A model generated the notes under the pieces. The model was not told the origin of the DNA. It made no database searches and saw nothing but the letters and a program-made list of their open reading frames with translations. A stretch of 64,000 nucleotides of DNA, from the NCBI GenBank assembly GCA_964036045.1, contig OZ038378.1:22802441-22866440 (forward strand), written 5' to 3'. Positions 29,101 to 41,548 of this stretch are shown here, in pieces. This stretch comes from Eutreptiella sp. 'Long Island Sound 2002'. Its lineage: Eukaryota; Euglenozoa; Euglenophyceae; Eutreptiales; Eutreptiaceae. The translations under genes and the position numbers were made by a program. Positions within the stretch are counted from its first letter, which is position 1; each line of letters opens with the position of its first letter.

Positions 29101-32100
29101 GGGAGGGGGCGGATAGTCGAGCACACTTTGGACCCCTGTATCTCGAAACTGGTTGGAGCAATCCTGGCAAAAAAAGGTTCTGGTGAAAGGTACTGGTTGG
29201 GGCTTTCCATACATGGTTCCTTTGAAACCAACCAAAACAGTGGCGCAGAGGGAGGGGGCGGATAGTCGAGCACACTTTGGACCCTTGGATCTCGAAACTG
29301 GTTGGAGCAATCCTGGCAAAAAAAGGTTCTGGTGAAAGGTATTGGTTGGGGCTTTCCATACATGGTTTCCTTGAAACCTACCAAAACAGTGGCGCAGAGG
29401 GAGGGGGCGGATAGTCGAGCACACTTTGGACCCTTGGATCTCGAAACTGGTTGGAGCAATCCTGGCAAAAAAAGGTTCTGGTGAAAGGTATTGGTTGGGG
29501 CTTTCCATACATGGTTTCCTTGAAACCTACCAAAACAGTGGCGCAGAGGGAGGGGGCGGATAGTCGAGCACACTTTGGACCCTTGGATCTCGAAACTGGT
29601 TGGAGCAATCCTGGCAAAAAAAGGTTCTGGTGAAAGGTATTGGTTGGGGCTTTCCATACATGGTTTCCTTGAAACCTACCAAAACAGTGGCGCAGAGGGA
29701 GGGGGCGGATAGTCGAGCACACTTTGGACCCTTGGATCTCGAAACTGGTTGGAGCAATCCTGGCAAAAAAAGGTTCTGGTGAAAGGTACTGGTTGGGGCT
29801 TTCCATACATGGTTCCTTTGAAACCAACCAAAACAGTGGCGCAGAGGGAGGGGGCGGATAGTCGAGCACACTTTGGACCCTTGGATCTCGAAACTGGTTG
29901 CAGCAATCCTGGCAAAAAAAGGTTCTGGTGAAAGGTACTGGTTGGGGCTTTCCATACATGGTTTCCTTGAAACCAACCAAAACAGTGGCGCAGAGGGAGG
30001 GGGCGGATAGTCGAGCACACTTTGGACCCTTGGATCTCGAAACTGGTTGGAGCAATCGTGGCAAAAAAAGGTTCTGGTGAAAGGTACTGGTTGGGGCTTT
30101 CCATACATGGTTCCTTTGAAACCAACCAAAACAGTGGCGCAGAGGGAGGGGGCGGATAGTCGAGCACACTTTGGACCCCTGGATCTCGAAACTGGTTGGA
30201 GCAATCCTGGCAAAAAAAGGTTCTGGTGAAAGGTACTGGTTGGGGCTTTCCATACATGGTTTCCTTGAAACCAACCAAAACAGTGGCGCAGAGGGAGGGG
30301 GCGGATAGTCGAGCACACTTTGGACCCCTGGATCTCGAAACTGGTTGGAGCAATCCTGGCAAAAAAAGGTTCTGGTGAAAGGTACTGGTTGGGGCTTTCC
30401 ATACATGGTTTCCTTGAAACCTACCAAAACAGTGGCGCAGAGGGAGGGGGCGGATAGTCGAGCACACTTTGGACCCTTGGATCTCGAAACTGGTTGGAGC
30501 AATCCTGGCAAAAAAAGGTTCTGGTGAAAGGTACTGGTTGGGGCTTTCCATACATGGTTTCCTTGAAACCTACCAAAACAGTGGCGCAGAGGGAGGGGGC
30601 GGATAGTCGAGCACACTTTGGACCCTTGGATCTCGAAACTGGTTGGAGCAATCCTGGCAAAAAAAGGTTCTGGTGAAAGGTATTGGTTGGGGCTTTCCAT
30701 ACATGGTTTCCTTGAAACCTACCAAAACAGTGGCGCAGAGGGAGGGGGCGGATAGTCGAGCACACTTTGGACCCTTGGATCTCGAAACTGGTTGGAGCAA
30801 TCCTGGCAAAAAAAGGTTCTGGTGAAAGGTACTGGTTGGGGCTTTCCATACATGGTTTCCTTGAAACCAACCAAAACAGTGGCGCAGAGGGAGGGGGCGG
30901 ATAGTCGAGCACACTTTGGACCCTTGGATCTCGAAACTGGTTGGAGCAATCCTGGCAAAAAAAGGTTTTGGTGAAAGGTACTGGTTGGGGCTTTCCATAC
31001 ATGGTTCCTTTGAAACCAACCAAAACAGTGGCGCAGAGGGAGGGGGCGGATAGTCGAGCACACTTTGGACCCCTGGATCTCGAAACTGGTTGGAGCAATC
31101 CTTGCAACAAAAGGTTCTGGTGAAAGGTACTGGTTGGGGCTTTCCATACATGATTCCTTTGAAACCAACCAAAACAGTGGCGCAGAGGGAGGGGGCGGAT
31201 AGTCGAGCACACTTTGGACCCTTGGATCTCGAAACTGGTTGGAGCAATCCTGGCAAAAAAAGGTTTTGGTGAAAGGTACAGGTTGGGGCTTTCCATACAT
31301 GGTTCCTTTGAAACCAACCAAAACAGTGGCGCAGAGGGAGGGGGCGGATAGTCGAGCACACTTTGGACCCCTGGATCTCGAAACTGGTTGGAGCAATCCT
31401 GGCAAAAAAAGGTTCTGGTGAAAGGTACTGGTTGGGGCTTTCCATACATGGTTTCCTTGAAACCAACCAAAACAGTGGCGCAGAGGGAGGGGTCGGATAG
31501 TCGAGCACACTTTGGACCCTTGGATCTCGAAACTGGTTGGAGCAATCCTTGCAAAAAACGGTTCTGGTGAAAGGTATTGGTTGGGGCTTTCCATACATGG
31601 TTTCCTTGAAACCTACCAAAACAGTGGCGCAGAGGGAGGGGGCGGATAGTCGAGCACACTTTGGACCCTTGGATCTCGAAACTGGTTGGAGCAATCCTGG
31701 CAAAAAAAGGTTCTGGTGAAAGGTATTGGTTGGGGCTTTCCATACATGGTTTCCTTGAAACCTACCAAAACAGTGGCGCAGAGGGAGGGGGCGGATAGTC
31801 GAGCACACTTTGGACCCTTGGATCTCGAAACTGGTTGGAGCAATCCTGGCAAAAAAAGGTTCTGGTGAAAGGTACTGGTTGGGGCTTTCCATACATGGTT
31901 CCTTTGAAACCAACCAAAACAGTGGCGCAGAGGGAGGGGGCGGATAGTCGAGCACACTTTGGACCCTTGGATCTCGAAACTGGTTGGAGCAATCCTGGCA
32001 AAAAAAGGTTCTGGTGAAAGGTATTGGTTGGGGCTTTCCATACATGGTTCCTTTGAAACCAACCAAAACAGTGGCGCAGAGGGAGGGAGCGGATAGTCGA

Positions 32101-35100
32101 GCACACTTTGGACCCTTGGATCTCGAAACTGGTTGGAGCAATCCTGGCAAAAAAAGGTTCTGGTGAAAGGTACTGGTTGGGGCTTTCCATACATGGTTTC
32201 CTTGAAACCAACCAAAACAGTGGCGCAGAGGGAGGGGGCGGATAGTCGAGCACACTTTGGACCCCTGGATCTCGAAACTGGTTGGAGCAATCCTGGCAAA
32301 AAAAGGTTCTGGTGAAAGGTACTGGTTGGGGCTTTCCATACATGGTTCCTTTGAAACCAACCAAAACAGTGGCGCAGAGGGAGGGGGCGGATAGTCGAGC
32401 ACACTTTGGACCCCTGGATCTCGAACTTGGTTGGAGCAATCCTGGCAAAAAAAGGTTCTGGTGAAAGGTACTGGTTGGGGCTTTCCATACATGGTTTCCT
32501 TGAAACCAACCAAAACAGTGGCGCAGAGGGAGGGGGCGGATAGTCGAGCACACTTTGGACCCTTGGATCTCGAAACTGGTTGGAGCAATCCTGGCAAAAA
32601 AAGGTTCTGGTGAAAGGTACTGGTTGGGGCTTTCCATACATGGTTTCCTTTGAAACCAACCAAAACAGTGGCGCAGAGGGAGGGGGCGGATAGTCGAGCA
32701 CACTTTGGACCCTTGGATCTCGAAACTGGTTGGAGCAATCCTGGCAAAAAAAGGTTCTGGTGAAAGGTATTGGTTGGGGCTTTCCATACATGGTTTCCTT
32801 GAAACCTACCAAAACAGTGGCGCAGAGGGAGGGGGCGGATAGTCGAGCACACTTTGGACCCTTGGATCTCGAAACTGGTTGGAGCAATCCTGGCAAAAAA
32901 AGGTTCTGGTGAAAGGTACTGGTTGGGGCTTTCCATACATGGTTCCTTTGAAACCAACCAAAACAGTGGCGCAGAGGGAGGGGGCGGATAGTCGAGCACA
33001 CTTTGGACCCTTGGATCTCGAAACTGGTTGGAGCAATCCTGGCAAAAAAAGGTTCTGGTGAAAGGTATTGGTTGGGGCTTTCCATACATGGTTCCTTTGA
33101 AACCAACCAAAACAGTGGCGCAGAGGGAGGGAGCGGATAGTCGAGCACACTTTGGACCCTTGGATCTCGAAACTGGTTGGAGCAATCCTGGCAAAAAAAG
33201 GTTCTGGTGAAAGGTACTGGTTGGGGCTTTCCATACATGGTTTCCTTGAAACCAACCAAAACAGTGGCGCAGAGGGAGGGGGCGGATAGTCGAGCACACT
33301 TTGGACCCCTGGATCTCGAAACTGGTTGGAGCAATCCTGGCAAAAAAAGGTTCTGGTGAAAGGTACTGGTTGGGGCTTTCCATACATGGTTCCTTTGAAA
33401 CCAACCAAAACAGTGGCGCAGAGGGAGGGGGCGGATAGTCGAGCACACTTTGGACCCCTGGATCTCGAACTTGGTTGGAGCAATCCTGGCAAAAAAAGGT
33501 TCTGGTGAAAGGTACTGGTTGGGGCTTTCCATACATGGTTTCCTTGAAACCAACCAAAACAGTGGCGCAGAGGGAGGGGGCGGATAGTCGAGCACACTTT
33601 GGACCCTTGGATCTCGAAACTGGTTGGAGCAATCCTGGCAAAAAAAGGTTCTGGTGAAAGGTACTGGTTGGGGCTTTCCATACATGGTTTCCTTTGAAAC
33701 CAACCAAAACAGTGGCGCAGAGGGAGGGGGCGGATAGTCGAGCACACTTTGGACCCCTGGATCTCGAAACCGGTTGGAGCAATCCTGGCAAAAAAAGGTT
33801 CTGGTGAAAGGTACTGGTTGGGGCTTTCCATACATGGTTTCCTTGAAACCTACCAAAACAGTGGCGCAGAGGGAGGGGGCGGATAGTCGAGCACACTTTG
33901 GACCCTTGGATCTCGAAACTGGTTGGAGCAATCCTGGCAAAAAAAGGTTCTGGTGAAAGGTATTGGTTGGGGCTTTCCATACATGGTTTCCTTGAAACCT
34001 ACCAAAACAGTGGCGCAGAGGGAGGGGGCGGATAGTCGAGCACACTTTGGACCCTTGGATCTCGAAACTGGTTGGAGCAATCCTGGCAAAAAAAGGTTCT
34101 GGTGAAAGGTATTGGTTGGGGCTTTCCATACATGGTTTCCTTGAAACCTACCAAAACAGTGGCGCAGAGGGAGGGGGCGGATAGTCGAGCACACTTTGGA
34201 CCCTTGGATCTCGAAACTGGTTGGAGCAATCCTGGCAAAAAAAGGTTCTGGTGAAAGGTACTGGTTGGGGCTTTCCATACATGGTTTCCTTGAAACCAAC
34301 CAAAACAGTGGCGCAGAGGGAGGGGGCGGATAGTCGAGCACACTTTGGACCCTTGGATCTCGAAACTGGTTGGAGCAATCCTGGCAAAAAAAGGTTCTGG
34401 TGAAAGGTACTGGTTGGGGCTTTCCATACATGGTTTCCTTGAAACCAACCAAAACAGTGGCGCAGAGGGAGGGGGCGGATAGTCGAGCACACTTTGGACC
34501 CTTGGATCTCGAAACTGGTTGGAGCAATCCTGGCAAAAAAAGGTTCTGGTGAAAGGTACTGGTTGGGGCTTTCCATACATGGTTCCTTTGAAACCAACCA
34601 AAACAGTGGCGCAGAGGGAGGGGGCGGATAGTCGAGCACACTTTGGACCCCTGGATCTCGAAACTGGTTGGAGCAATCCTGGCAAAAAAAGGTTCTGGTG
34701 AAAGGTACTGGTTGGGGCTTTCCATACATGGTTTCCTTGAAACCAACCAAAACAGTGGCGCAGAGGGAGGGGGCGGATAGTCGAGCACACTTTGGACCCT
34801 TGGATCTCGAAACTGGTTGGAGCAATCCTGGCAAAAAAAGGTTTTGGTGAAAGGTACTGGTTGGGGCTTTCCATACATGGTTCCTTTGAAACCAACCAAA
34901 ACAGTGGCGCAGAGGGAGGGGGCGGATAGTCGAGCACACTTTGGACCCCTGGATCTCGAAACTGGTTGGAGCAATCCTGGCAAAAAAAGGTTCTGGTGAA
35001 AGGTACTGGTTGGGGCTTTCCATACATGGTTCCTTTGAAACCAACCAAAACAGTGGCGCAGAGGGAGGGGGCGGATAGTCGAGCACACTTTGGACCCCTG

Positions 35101-36547
35101 GATCTCGAAACTGGTTGGAGCAATCCTGGCAAAAAAAGGTTCTGGTGAAAGGTACTGGTTGGGGCTTTCCATACATGGTTTCCTTGAAACCAACCAAAAC
35201 AGTGGCGCAGAGGGAGGGGGCGGATAGTCGAGCACACTTTGGACCCTTGGATCTCGAAACTGGTTGGAGCAATCCTTGCAACAAAAGGTTCTGGTGAAAG
35301 GTATTGGTTGGGGCTTTCCATACATGGTTTCCTTGAAACCTACCAAAACAGTGGCGCAGAGGGAGGGGGTGGATAGTCGAGCACACTTTGGACCCTTGGA
35401 TCTCGAAACGGGTTGGAGCAATCCTGGCAAAAAAAGGTTCTGGTGAAAGGTATTGGTTGGGGCTTTCCATACATGGTTTCCTTGAAACCTACCAAAACAG
35501 TGGCGCAGAGGGAGGGGGCGGATAGTCGAGCACACTTTGGACCCTTGGATCTCGAAACTGGTTGGAGCAATCCTGGCAAAAAAAGGTTCTGGTGAAAGGT
35601 ACTGGTTGGGGCTTTCCATACATGGTTCCTTTGAAACCAACCAAAACAGTGGCGCAGAGGGAGGGGGCGGATAGTCGAGCACACTTTGGACCCTTGGATC
35701 TCGAAACTGGTTGGAGCAATCCTGGCAAAAAAAGGTTCTGGTGAAAGGTACTGGTTGGGGCTTTCCATACATGGTTTCCTTGAAACCAACCAAAACAGTG
35801 GCGCAGAGGGAGGGGGCGGATAGTCGAGCACACTTTGGACCCTTGGATCTCGAAACTGGTTGCAGCAATCCTGGCAAAAAAAGGTTCTGGTGAAAGGTAC
35901 TGGTTGGGGCTTTCCATACATGGTTTCCTTGAAACCAACCAAAACAGTGGCGCAGAGGGAGGGGGCGGATAGTCGAGCACACTTTGGACCCCTGGATCTC
36001 GAAACTGGTTGGAGCAATCCTGGCAAAAAAAGGTTCTGGTGAAAGGTACTGGTTGGGGCTTTCCATACATGGTTCCTTTGAAACCAACCAAAACAGTGGC
36101 GCAGAGGGAGGGGGCGGATAGTCGAGCACACTTTGGACCCCTGGATCTCGAAACTGGTTGGAGCAATCCTGGCAAAAAAAGGTTCTGGTGAAAGGTACTG
36201 GTTGGGGCTTTCCATACATGGTTTCCTTGAAACCAACCAAAACAGTGGCGCAGAGGGAGGGGGCGGATAGTCGAGCACACTTTGGACCCTTGGATCTCGA
36301 AACTGGTTGGAGCAATCCTGGGAAAAAAAGGTTCTGGTGAAAGGTACTGGTTGGGGCTTTCCATACATGGTTTCCTTGAAACCAACCAAAACAGTGGCGC
36401 AGAGGGAGGGGGCGGATAGTCGAGCACACTTTGGACCCTTGGATCTCGAAACTGGTTGGAGCAATCCTGGCAAAAAAAGGTTCTGGTGACAGGTATTGGT
36501 TGGGGCTTTCCATACATGGTTCCTTTGAAACCAACCAAAACAGTGGC
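26124..36547. repeat. 149-bp satellite array, about 70 copies
   Basis: 10.4 kb of head-to-tail 149-bp units. Each includes GGGGGCGGATAGTCGAGCAC, TCTCGAAACTGGTTGGAGCA and GGCAAAAAAAGGTTCTGGTG. Three common unit types differ at linked sites: TATTGG with TTTCC and CCTACC; TACTGG with TTTCC and CCAACC; TACTGG with TTCCTTTG and CCAACC. Identity between units is very high. The left edge is about 110 bp after the stop of the previous ORF. The right edge is 22 bp before a CAG splice-acceptor-like site. No transposon ends are seen. Candidate heterochromatic or centromeric-type satellite. Confidence 0.95.
31686..33773. repeat. 1044-bp higher-order duplication inside the satellite
   Basis: Seven-unit blocks 31686-32729 and 32730-33773 share the same rare variants at exactly 1044-bp spacing: GGGAGGGAGCGG (32081 and 33125), TCTCGAACTTGG, and an extra T in TGGTTTCCTTTGAAACC (32641 and 33685) that makes one unit 150 bp. 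Confidence 0.85.
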
Positions 36548-36576
36548 CCACTGCAATCTTCTGTTTTCCAGGCACC

Positions 36577-38790
36577 ATGTTTCACCATGAATTTGTTGTG
36601 AACAACCATGCTATATGGGTGAAGGGGGAGATCTCCAAGTTGGAGGCATTTGCCAGCATATGCCCTATTCCAGCTGATCAATTCATGGTGTCAGCCTTTG
36701 CCATGAACTTCCCCACGGCCACCCCCTTGCAGGCCAAGGACCTAGACCAGCTACAGCGCCCCCCAAGTGGCACCTTCACAGTTGTGCGTAGGTCCCTTGG
36801 CCCTTTGCCTACCACACAGGCCACATCAGTCACCCAAGCACCAGAGTGCCAGGCCGCTGCACTTCGCCTTCGCCATGAGCATGTGGTGCCAGCAGCTGTC
36901 TTGCGCACCTTAGACCATCTCCAACCAGGGGTTGGTTGGTCAATGGTTGCTTTAAGGCAACAGGAGGACCTGCATCTTCCTGCAGTGGACTACTCCCTGG
37001 ACAACAGGAAGTTGTTACCACAGCTGTGCCACCTACTTCTACAGAAGTGTGGCTCATTGGCTGCCCAAGGCCGGCAGAAACCCCCACCACCCCATGCCAC
37101 CCTGACCTTAGGCCTCTACGCCGACGGTTACCAGCCCCGGGGCCGTCCAAATATTAACACAAAAATCAGTATAATTGATTTCCAGGGACACTGGTTCCCA
37201 ATGTCTGGCAATGTGCCTAGGTGCACAGCCATGTTGACCTGGCAAGAGCTTCCCAAGGTCAGTGATTGCCAGTGGCTACCCAAACGTGCAGAGGCCTTAC
37301 AAGCCCTGCCTTCTTGTAAATTTAAGCAACGTATGAAGTATGCTGGTGCAGTGTACAACACCACCCTGCAGATAAGGCTCGGGGCAATCACTGCCGATCA
37401 CCACCATTTGTGGCTGAGTGCCGGCAAAAGGGCTGTGTGGCGTGTCCCTGGGTGAATAAGGATGGGGCGGGAGAACTCTTTTTGCACAAAGGGGGATGTC
37501 TCAATGGTGTGCGTGGGTCCCATAAGTTTCAGGGGGTTTCTAACCTTGAAGAGGTATATATTGTGCAACCTGTATTGCACAACACCAAAGGAGCAGCCTC
37601 CAGGATCCTGGGTGTCATAGGTCGAACACTACCAGCGCCCTACAACCATGAGCTACTCCAGGTCATAGCACATGTGGCAAGGAGGTATGATCCTGGATCT
37701 TTGCCACCTGATAGCAGGCAGCACATGCGGCACGTACGAGGTAGATTTCAGGCAGGCATTAGCCTCACAGGTCGCGAGGCCCGCACAGTCATGGGCAGAC
37801 TAGCAGGGGGTATGGTGCTCCCCCTGCCTTTCCATTCCTTGGTGGTGGCATTTTGCCACATGGTGCATCTATGCTATGGTTGTAATAACCTGGCAACTGT
37901 CACATGGCAAGCTATGGGGATGTTGTACACATATATTGTGCACATCATCCCCGAGTTTGCTGAAGAAGGTTGCACTGCAACCTTATATATGCATGGGTGG
38001 TCCCACACATGGTTTAATCCACGGACACCCATGCTGTATTCCGATGAGGCCGGCGAGCGGGATCTGAGGGTGGCCAAGAGATATGCCCCCGTCACTAGTA
38101 CCAGGCAAGATGCCAGTATTAGTGAAAGTTTGAAGCATGAGCTGTATCAGAAGTTCGTGCAGAAAAAAAAGAAGATCCCCTGTGCCAAAATTTGGGCGCC
38201 CGTGCAACGAAACGTTGTTCTTGAGGCGTGCATGGTTGCTGCCAATGCCGTGTGGCATGTGGTCTTCCAACGCCTCTTAGAGCATTTGCTGGATTTCCAG
38301 GAGGGAGGTGGTTGCTCCCTATATATGCACCCAGACACCCGTTCGGTGAAATGCGCCTTTCCAGGTGCAAATCCCGAGAGTGATGTGGTATGTCTGTGTG
38401 GGACCTGTGGCTCAAAGCGTGGTGTCCGTCAATGGGTACCACTGGACAGGGAAGCTGTCTGCAAGTGGCCCAAACTGGGTTTGAAGAGCCGTGCCACATT
38501 TAAGTCCTGTGCTGCACGCCGTAAGGCGCTGAAGGACAAGGGAAAGGGTAAGGGACGTGTGGGGCCCATCCCTCAAAGCCGAGTTTCTAACCCTGCGACA
38601 GTTGATATTGTACCCCCTTCGGAGGGCGAGGACAGTGCTGCTTCATTTCAAGGTCCTACGGGTTTGAACGAGCAGCAGCGTGTTCAACCCATGAGGCGTA
38701 CGAAGTTGGCGCGTGTACCCATTGTTGATAGCGACATTGAGCAGCAACTTGTGTGCCCTCGTGGCAGTGGCAGTAGCAGCAGTAACAGTA

Positions 38791-38825
<35 letters not shown>

Positions 38826-39065
38826 GATAGTGGGAGCAGTAGCAGTCCCGAGGATAATGATTCGGATGATGATGCTGTGCACCTATCTGGTGCCTCCACA
38901 GTAAGTGCCTCAGATTCTTCCTCATCATCCAGTGACAACCCTGAACCCCAACCTCAACCCAAGAAGTATCGCCGTGTGGTGGTGGATGTGGATGCCATGT
39001 CAAGCGATGGCTGTCCTGTGCAGATGCTCAGCGAAGGAGATTACAGCATTCACAGTTCAAGCTGA
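36577..39065 (+). CDS. uncharacterised protein, two overlapping frames (transposase-like?)
   Basis: Frame 1 runs from ATG 36577 to 37455 (292 codons), 6 bp after a TTCTGTTTTCCAG acceptor-like site. Frame 2 runs to TGA 39063-39065 (about 551 codons, no good ATG at its start). They overlap, and sense appears to pass from frame 1 to frame 2 near 37370-37400, so one gene with a frameshift or unresolved splice is likely. Frame 1 ends with LTLGLYADGYQPRGRPNINT, which resembles the first-Asp region of some DDE transposases. Frame 2 begins with a Cys-rich block (ECRQKGCVACPW ... HKGGC), then a long unrecognised region. It ends in an Asp/Ser-rich tail with a (AGC)n serine run at 38770-38840. No family named. 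Confidence 0.5.
38764..38850 (+). repeat. (AGC)n microsatellite coding for serine
   Basis: About 20 AGC/AGT codons, with interruptions, inside the frame 37410-39065. Confidence 0.85.
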
Positions 39066-40673
39066 AATGAACAGGCAAGGCACTGAGCATTCACATTTCA
39101 AGCGTAAGTGAACGGTCATGCTTGTCTTTTTGTGTGTTTCTTTGCTGAGGTGTGGGATTTGGGAACCAAGAACGGTGTAGGTCATTGTACAAAAAACTGA
39201 TGGAAAAACGCTTGGAAGTTTTTTAAATCCCTCGGAAAGATGCTCGGAAGTTTTGGCAGCCAAATCGGGTCCCAAAACGCAACCGATATCGGTAGGAATG
39301 TTCCATGGGCTCCCCAGCCGACCGTGCCGGGGGAGCTCGGAAGAAATTTTGGCTGGGACTTCCGAGATCAACCCTGCAATATGAGTCCCATTTGCTGAGC
39401 ATGAATGCTGAGCATCCCCAAATATCCTGAGCAATATGCTCAGCATTTTCCTACCATTTTTTACCTTCTATGCTGTGCGTCCCAGCACCATGTGTGGCAC
39501 CACGGCTATGACGTGTCCATGGTTTGATGGTGTCAAGTGGGTGGAAAACGGACATGGGGCACCCGTTGAACGGCCAGGATGAGCCATCGGAACCACGCGG
39601 GGTCCATCACCTAGCACTGTAAGGCAATGGACATGTACACATTGGCAAGGAAACCACAACGACCGGGTGGGAAGATTGACGTCGTGGTGTCCACAGTAGA
39701 CTTGGAGCACCTACTGAACGGCCATGACGGGCGGTTGTACCACGCGGGGTCCACCAGAAATGGGCTTCTGTGCCGGGCCCTTTGTTTTGTGTAAGGACGG
39801 ATGTTGCCACCAAAGGCGCCGGAACACATATTTTGGCCCGGAAAAATTTTTTCACGGAAAAAATTTCCCCCGCATATGTGTAGTCAAAATGATAGCGTGA
39901 CGTGGGGATCATTTTGAGCCATGTATGTTGGGGTCGGACCCCCCCCCCCCCCCCGGGCACAGCAGGTAGGGCAGCCCCAGCCCAAACCCCCCTCCCGGCA
40001 TGGCGACCAAGGAGGGGGAGGGGGGGGGGTTGGGCAAATGGGCTTCCGTGCCATCCCCCCCCTGCAAAGCAATTTTCTTCCCACCCTTGCCCGGGTTCTC
40101 GCCCCATGCAGTGTGCATGGGGACTCTTACCGCCGACAAGAGGCCAGGGTGGGGCGCTACAACACGATGCGTAGCCGGGACTACTTGGGGGCCTTTGTGC
40201 CCTTAAACATAATACCACCCGTGTCGGCAATGCATGTTGTTTGCTGGTTTGTGCCATTGTGCTGCAAAGCATGCCATGGAGAGGGGGCCACCGACGGCTT
40301 CATGTCGCAAATGGCATGTTGGACATGGCCTACTACCCCAAATAGCCAAACAGAGGAATGCCAACGAGTAGCAAAGGCATGTTATGTGGTGGGAACACCG
40401 TGATTATGTGTGGTACTTGCGACATGGGAAGAAAAAGTTTTTTCTGTAGGACCCACTTTTTTTCGTACCCCCCGCCCCCTAGGGGGGGTCACCCCCGAAA
40501 AAAAATATCCCACCCGGTATCAAAAAAATTTTTCTTCCCCCCCCCTGTTTTGCACTCTCTTTGCTTTGCCATGCTTGTGTATGCATGCTCCCCAAAGGAC
40601 TTTAGGCTACTGTGACGATTTAATACGGCTTCCTATGTAGCAAATTCAGTTTAGGGCATTTTGCGCAGTTCAT
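39066..40673. other. intergenic repeats
   Basis: It holds a dispersed copy of the 157-bp repeat (39209-39345) and an element at 39832-39940 (TTCACGGAAAAAATTTCCCC, CATTTTGAGCCATGTATGTT) found inverted at 48676-48785. It also holds poly-C and poly-G tracts (39940-40060) and the CGTACCCC repeat copy 2 (40425-40548). 40100-40400 has a frame reading RVGRYNTMRSRDYLGAFVPL and MHVVCWFVPLCCKACHGEG that could be a transposase fragment; I could not place it. Confidence 0.45.
40425..40548. repeat. CGTACCCC...AAAAATATCCCACCC repeat, copy 2
   Basis: TTTTTTTCGTACCCCCCGCC, CCCTAGGGGGGGTC, CCCCGAAAAAAAATATCCCA and ATCAAAAAAATTTTTC. Same order and orientation as 19146-19265. Confidence 0.6.
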
Positions 40674-40746
40674 ACGAAGACCGGTCTGGACCGGTCTGGA
40701 CCGGTCTCTATTTAAGCTGAAATGAACGGGCCGGTCCGACCGGTTC
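40674..40746. repeat. GACCGGTC palindromic repeat, copy 3
   Basis: GAAGACCGGTCTGGACCGGT with two tandem overlaps, then TGAAATGAACGGGCCGGTCC and GACCGGTT. It lies 77 bp upstream of the next start codon. Confidence 0.65.
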
Positions 40747-40823
40747 GTGTAATTCGTGCAGTTTGTGCAGTTTTCCATTTTTCAAGATGTTTTCCCACCT
40801 TTTTCCTTTAGTTTCTTCCTTGC

Positions 40824-41048
40824 CATGCCTGTGGAAGGTCCCAGCCAAGCCCCCCCCAATGCCACCAAGGATGATAAGGTGGTCCCCCAGTCCTTCAAGA
40901 ACATTGAGAGAGGTCAATGGGTAGTTTTCTTGAAGAAAGGCTCCCACGGGGCACGTTATAGTGGGTTGGTGTCAAAGGTGGACAAAGGGAAGGTGACCCT
41001 TACAAACACAAAGGAGTACACCGAAGACAAAAACGGAAATGTGAAACG
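40824..41048 (+). CDS. first exon of a small beta-domain protein (paralogue of the 4-kb gene)
   Basis: ATG 40824 (MPVEGPSQAPPNATKDDKVV), with 75 codons before a possible GTGCTG donor at 41049. Residues GQWVVFLKKGSHGARYSGLV followed by SK and KVTLTNTKEYTED align ungapped to the domain of the gene at 4019. There the same stretch is split by an intron after SK, so this copy is intronless at that point. The region after 41049 stays open to 41088 but reads poorly. Later exons were not found. Likely an Sm/Tudor-like small barrel by strand pattern only; function unknown. Confidence 0.45.
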
Positions 41049-41548
41049 GTGCTGTGTGACAGTTTTGGTGCTTTTCATTGTAAGATAGTCCTGCCACAAT
41101 GGTTCTTGCAAAAAGTCGGATGCTTGGTATGTTGTCTGTTCACCACTGGTGGCAGCCCCGTAGAATATGTGTGGGTGTGCATGTTAAGAAGTGATTGCAC
41201 TCAGTGCTTCTGCCAAGTGGAGTTATGTGTTTGTGGACAGCATGCATTCCAACCTTGGCGAATCCAAATGATGCATGGGAGACAACGTCCACATCCAAAG
41301 GCCACATCCACAATGCTCTGTTGAGTGGAACTGGATTGGAGGGTTGGGGGATTTCAGCTAAACCTTCGAATCTGGCCAGACTACGAGCCACTGTGAATTG
41401 TGGAGGAAGAAGCCAAAAAAGGGGTTACTAAGGGCCACAATGTCACCACAACATGCAGACATGATTTGTTGTCCATTGATGTGATTCCTGGCTGACGTCT
41501 GGTGCTTGACTCAGACCATTTTTTTTGTTGTGGCTTTTCTGTTCGCAG

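Noticed and set aside
26173-36489. Sixty-codon plus-strand ORFs repeated every 149 bp
   Set aside because: Same cause: each is one repeat unit plus overlap, ending at the TAG in GGCGGATAGTC.
26124-36547. CRISPR array
   Set aside because: Units are contiguous 149-bp repeats with no unique spacers, and the DNA is eukaryotic.
26249-36681. Long minus-strand ORFs (up to 1136 codons) in the satellite as protein genes
   Set aside because: They are simple read-through of the 149-bp unit in cycling frames, with no start, promoter or codon signal. Reported as a property of the repeat instead.
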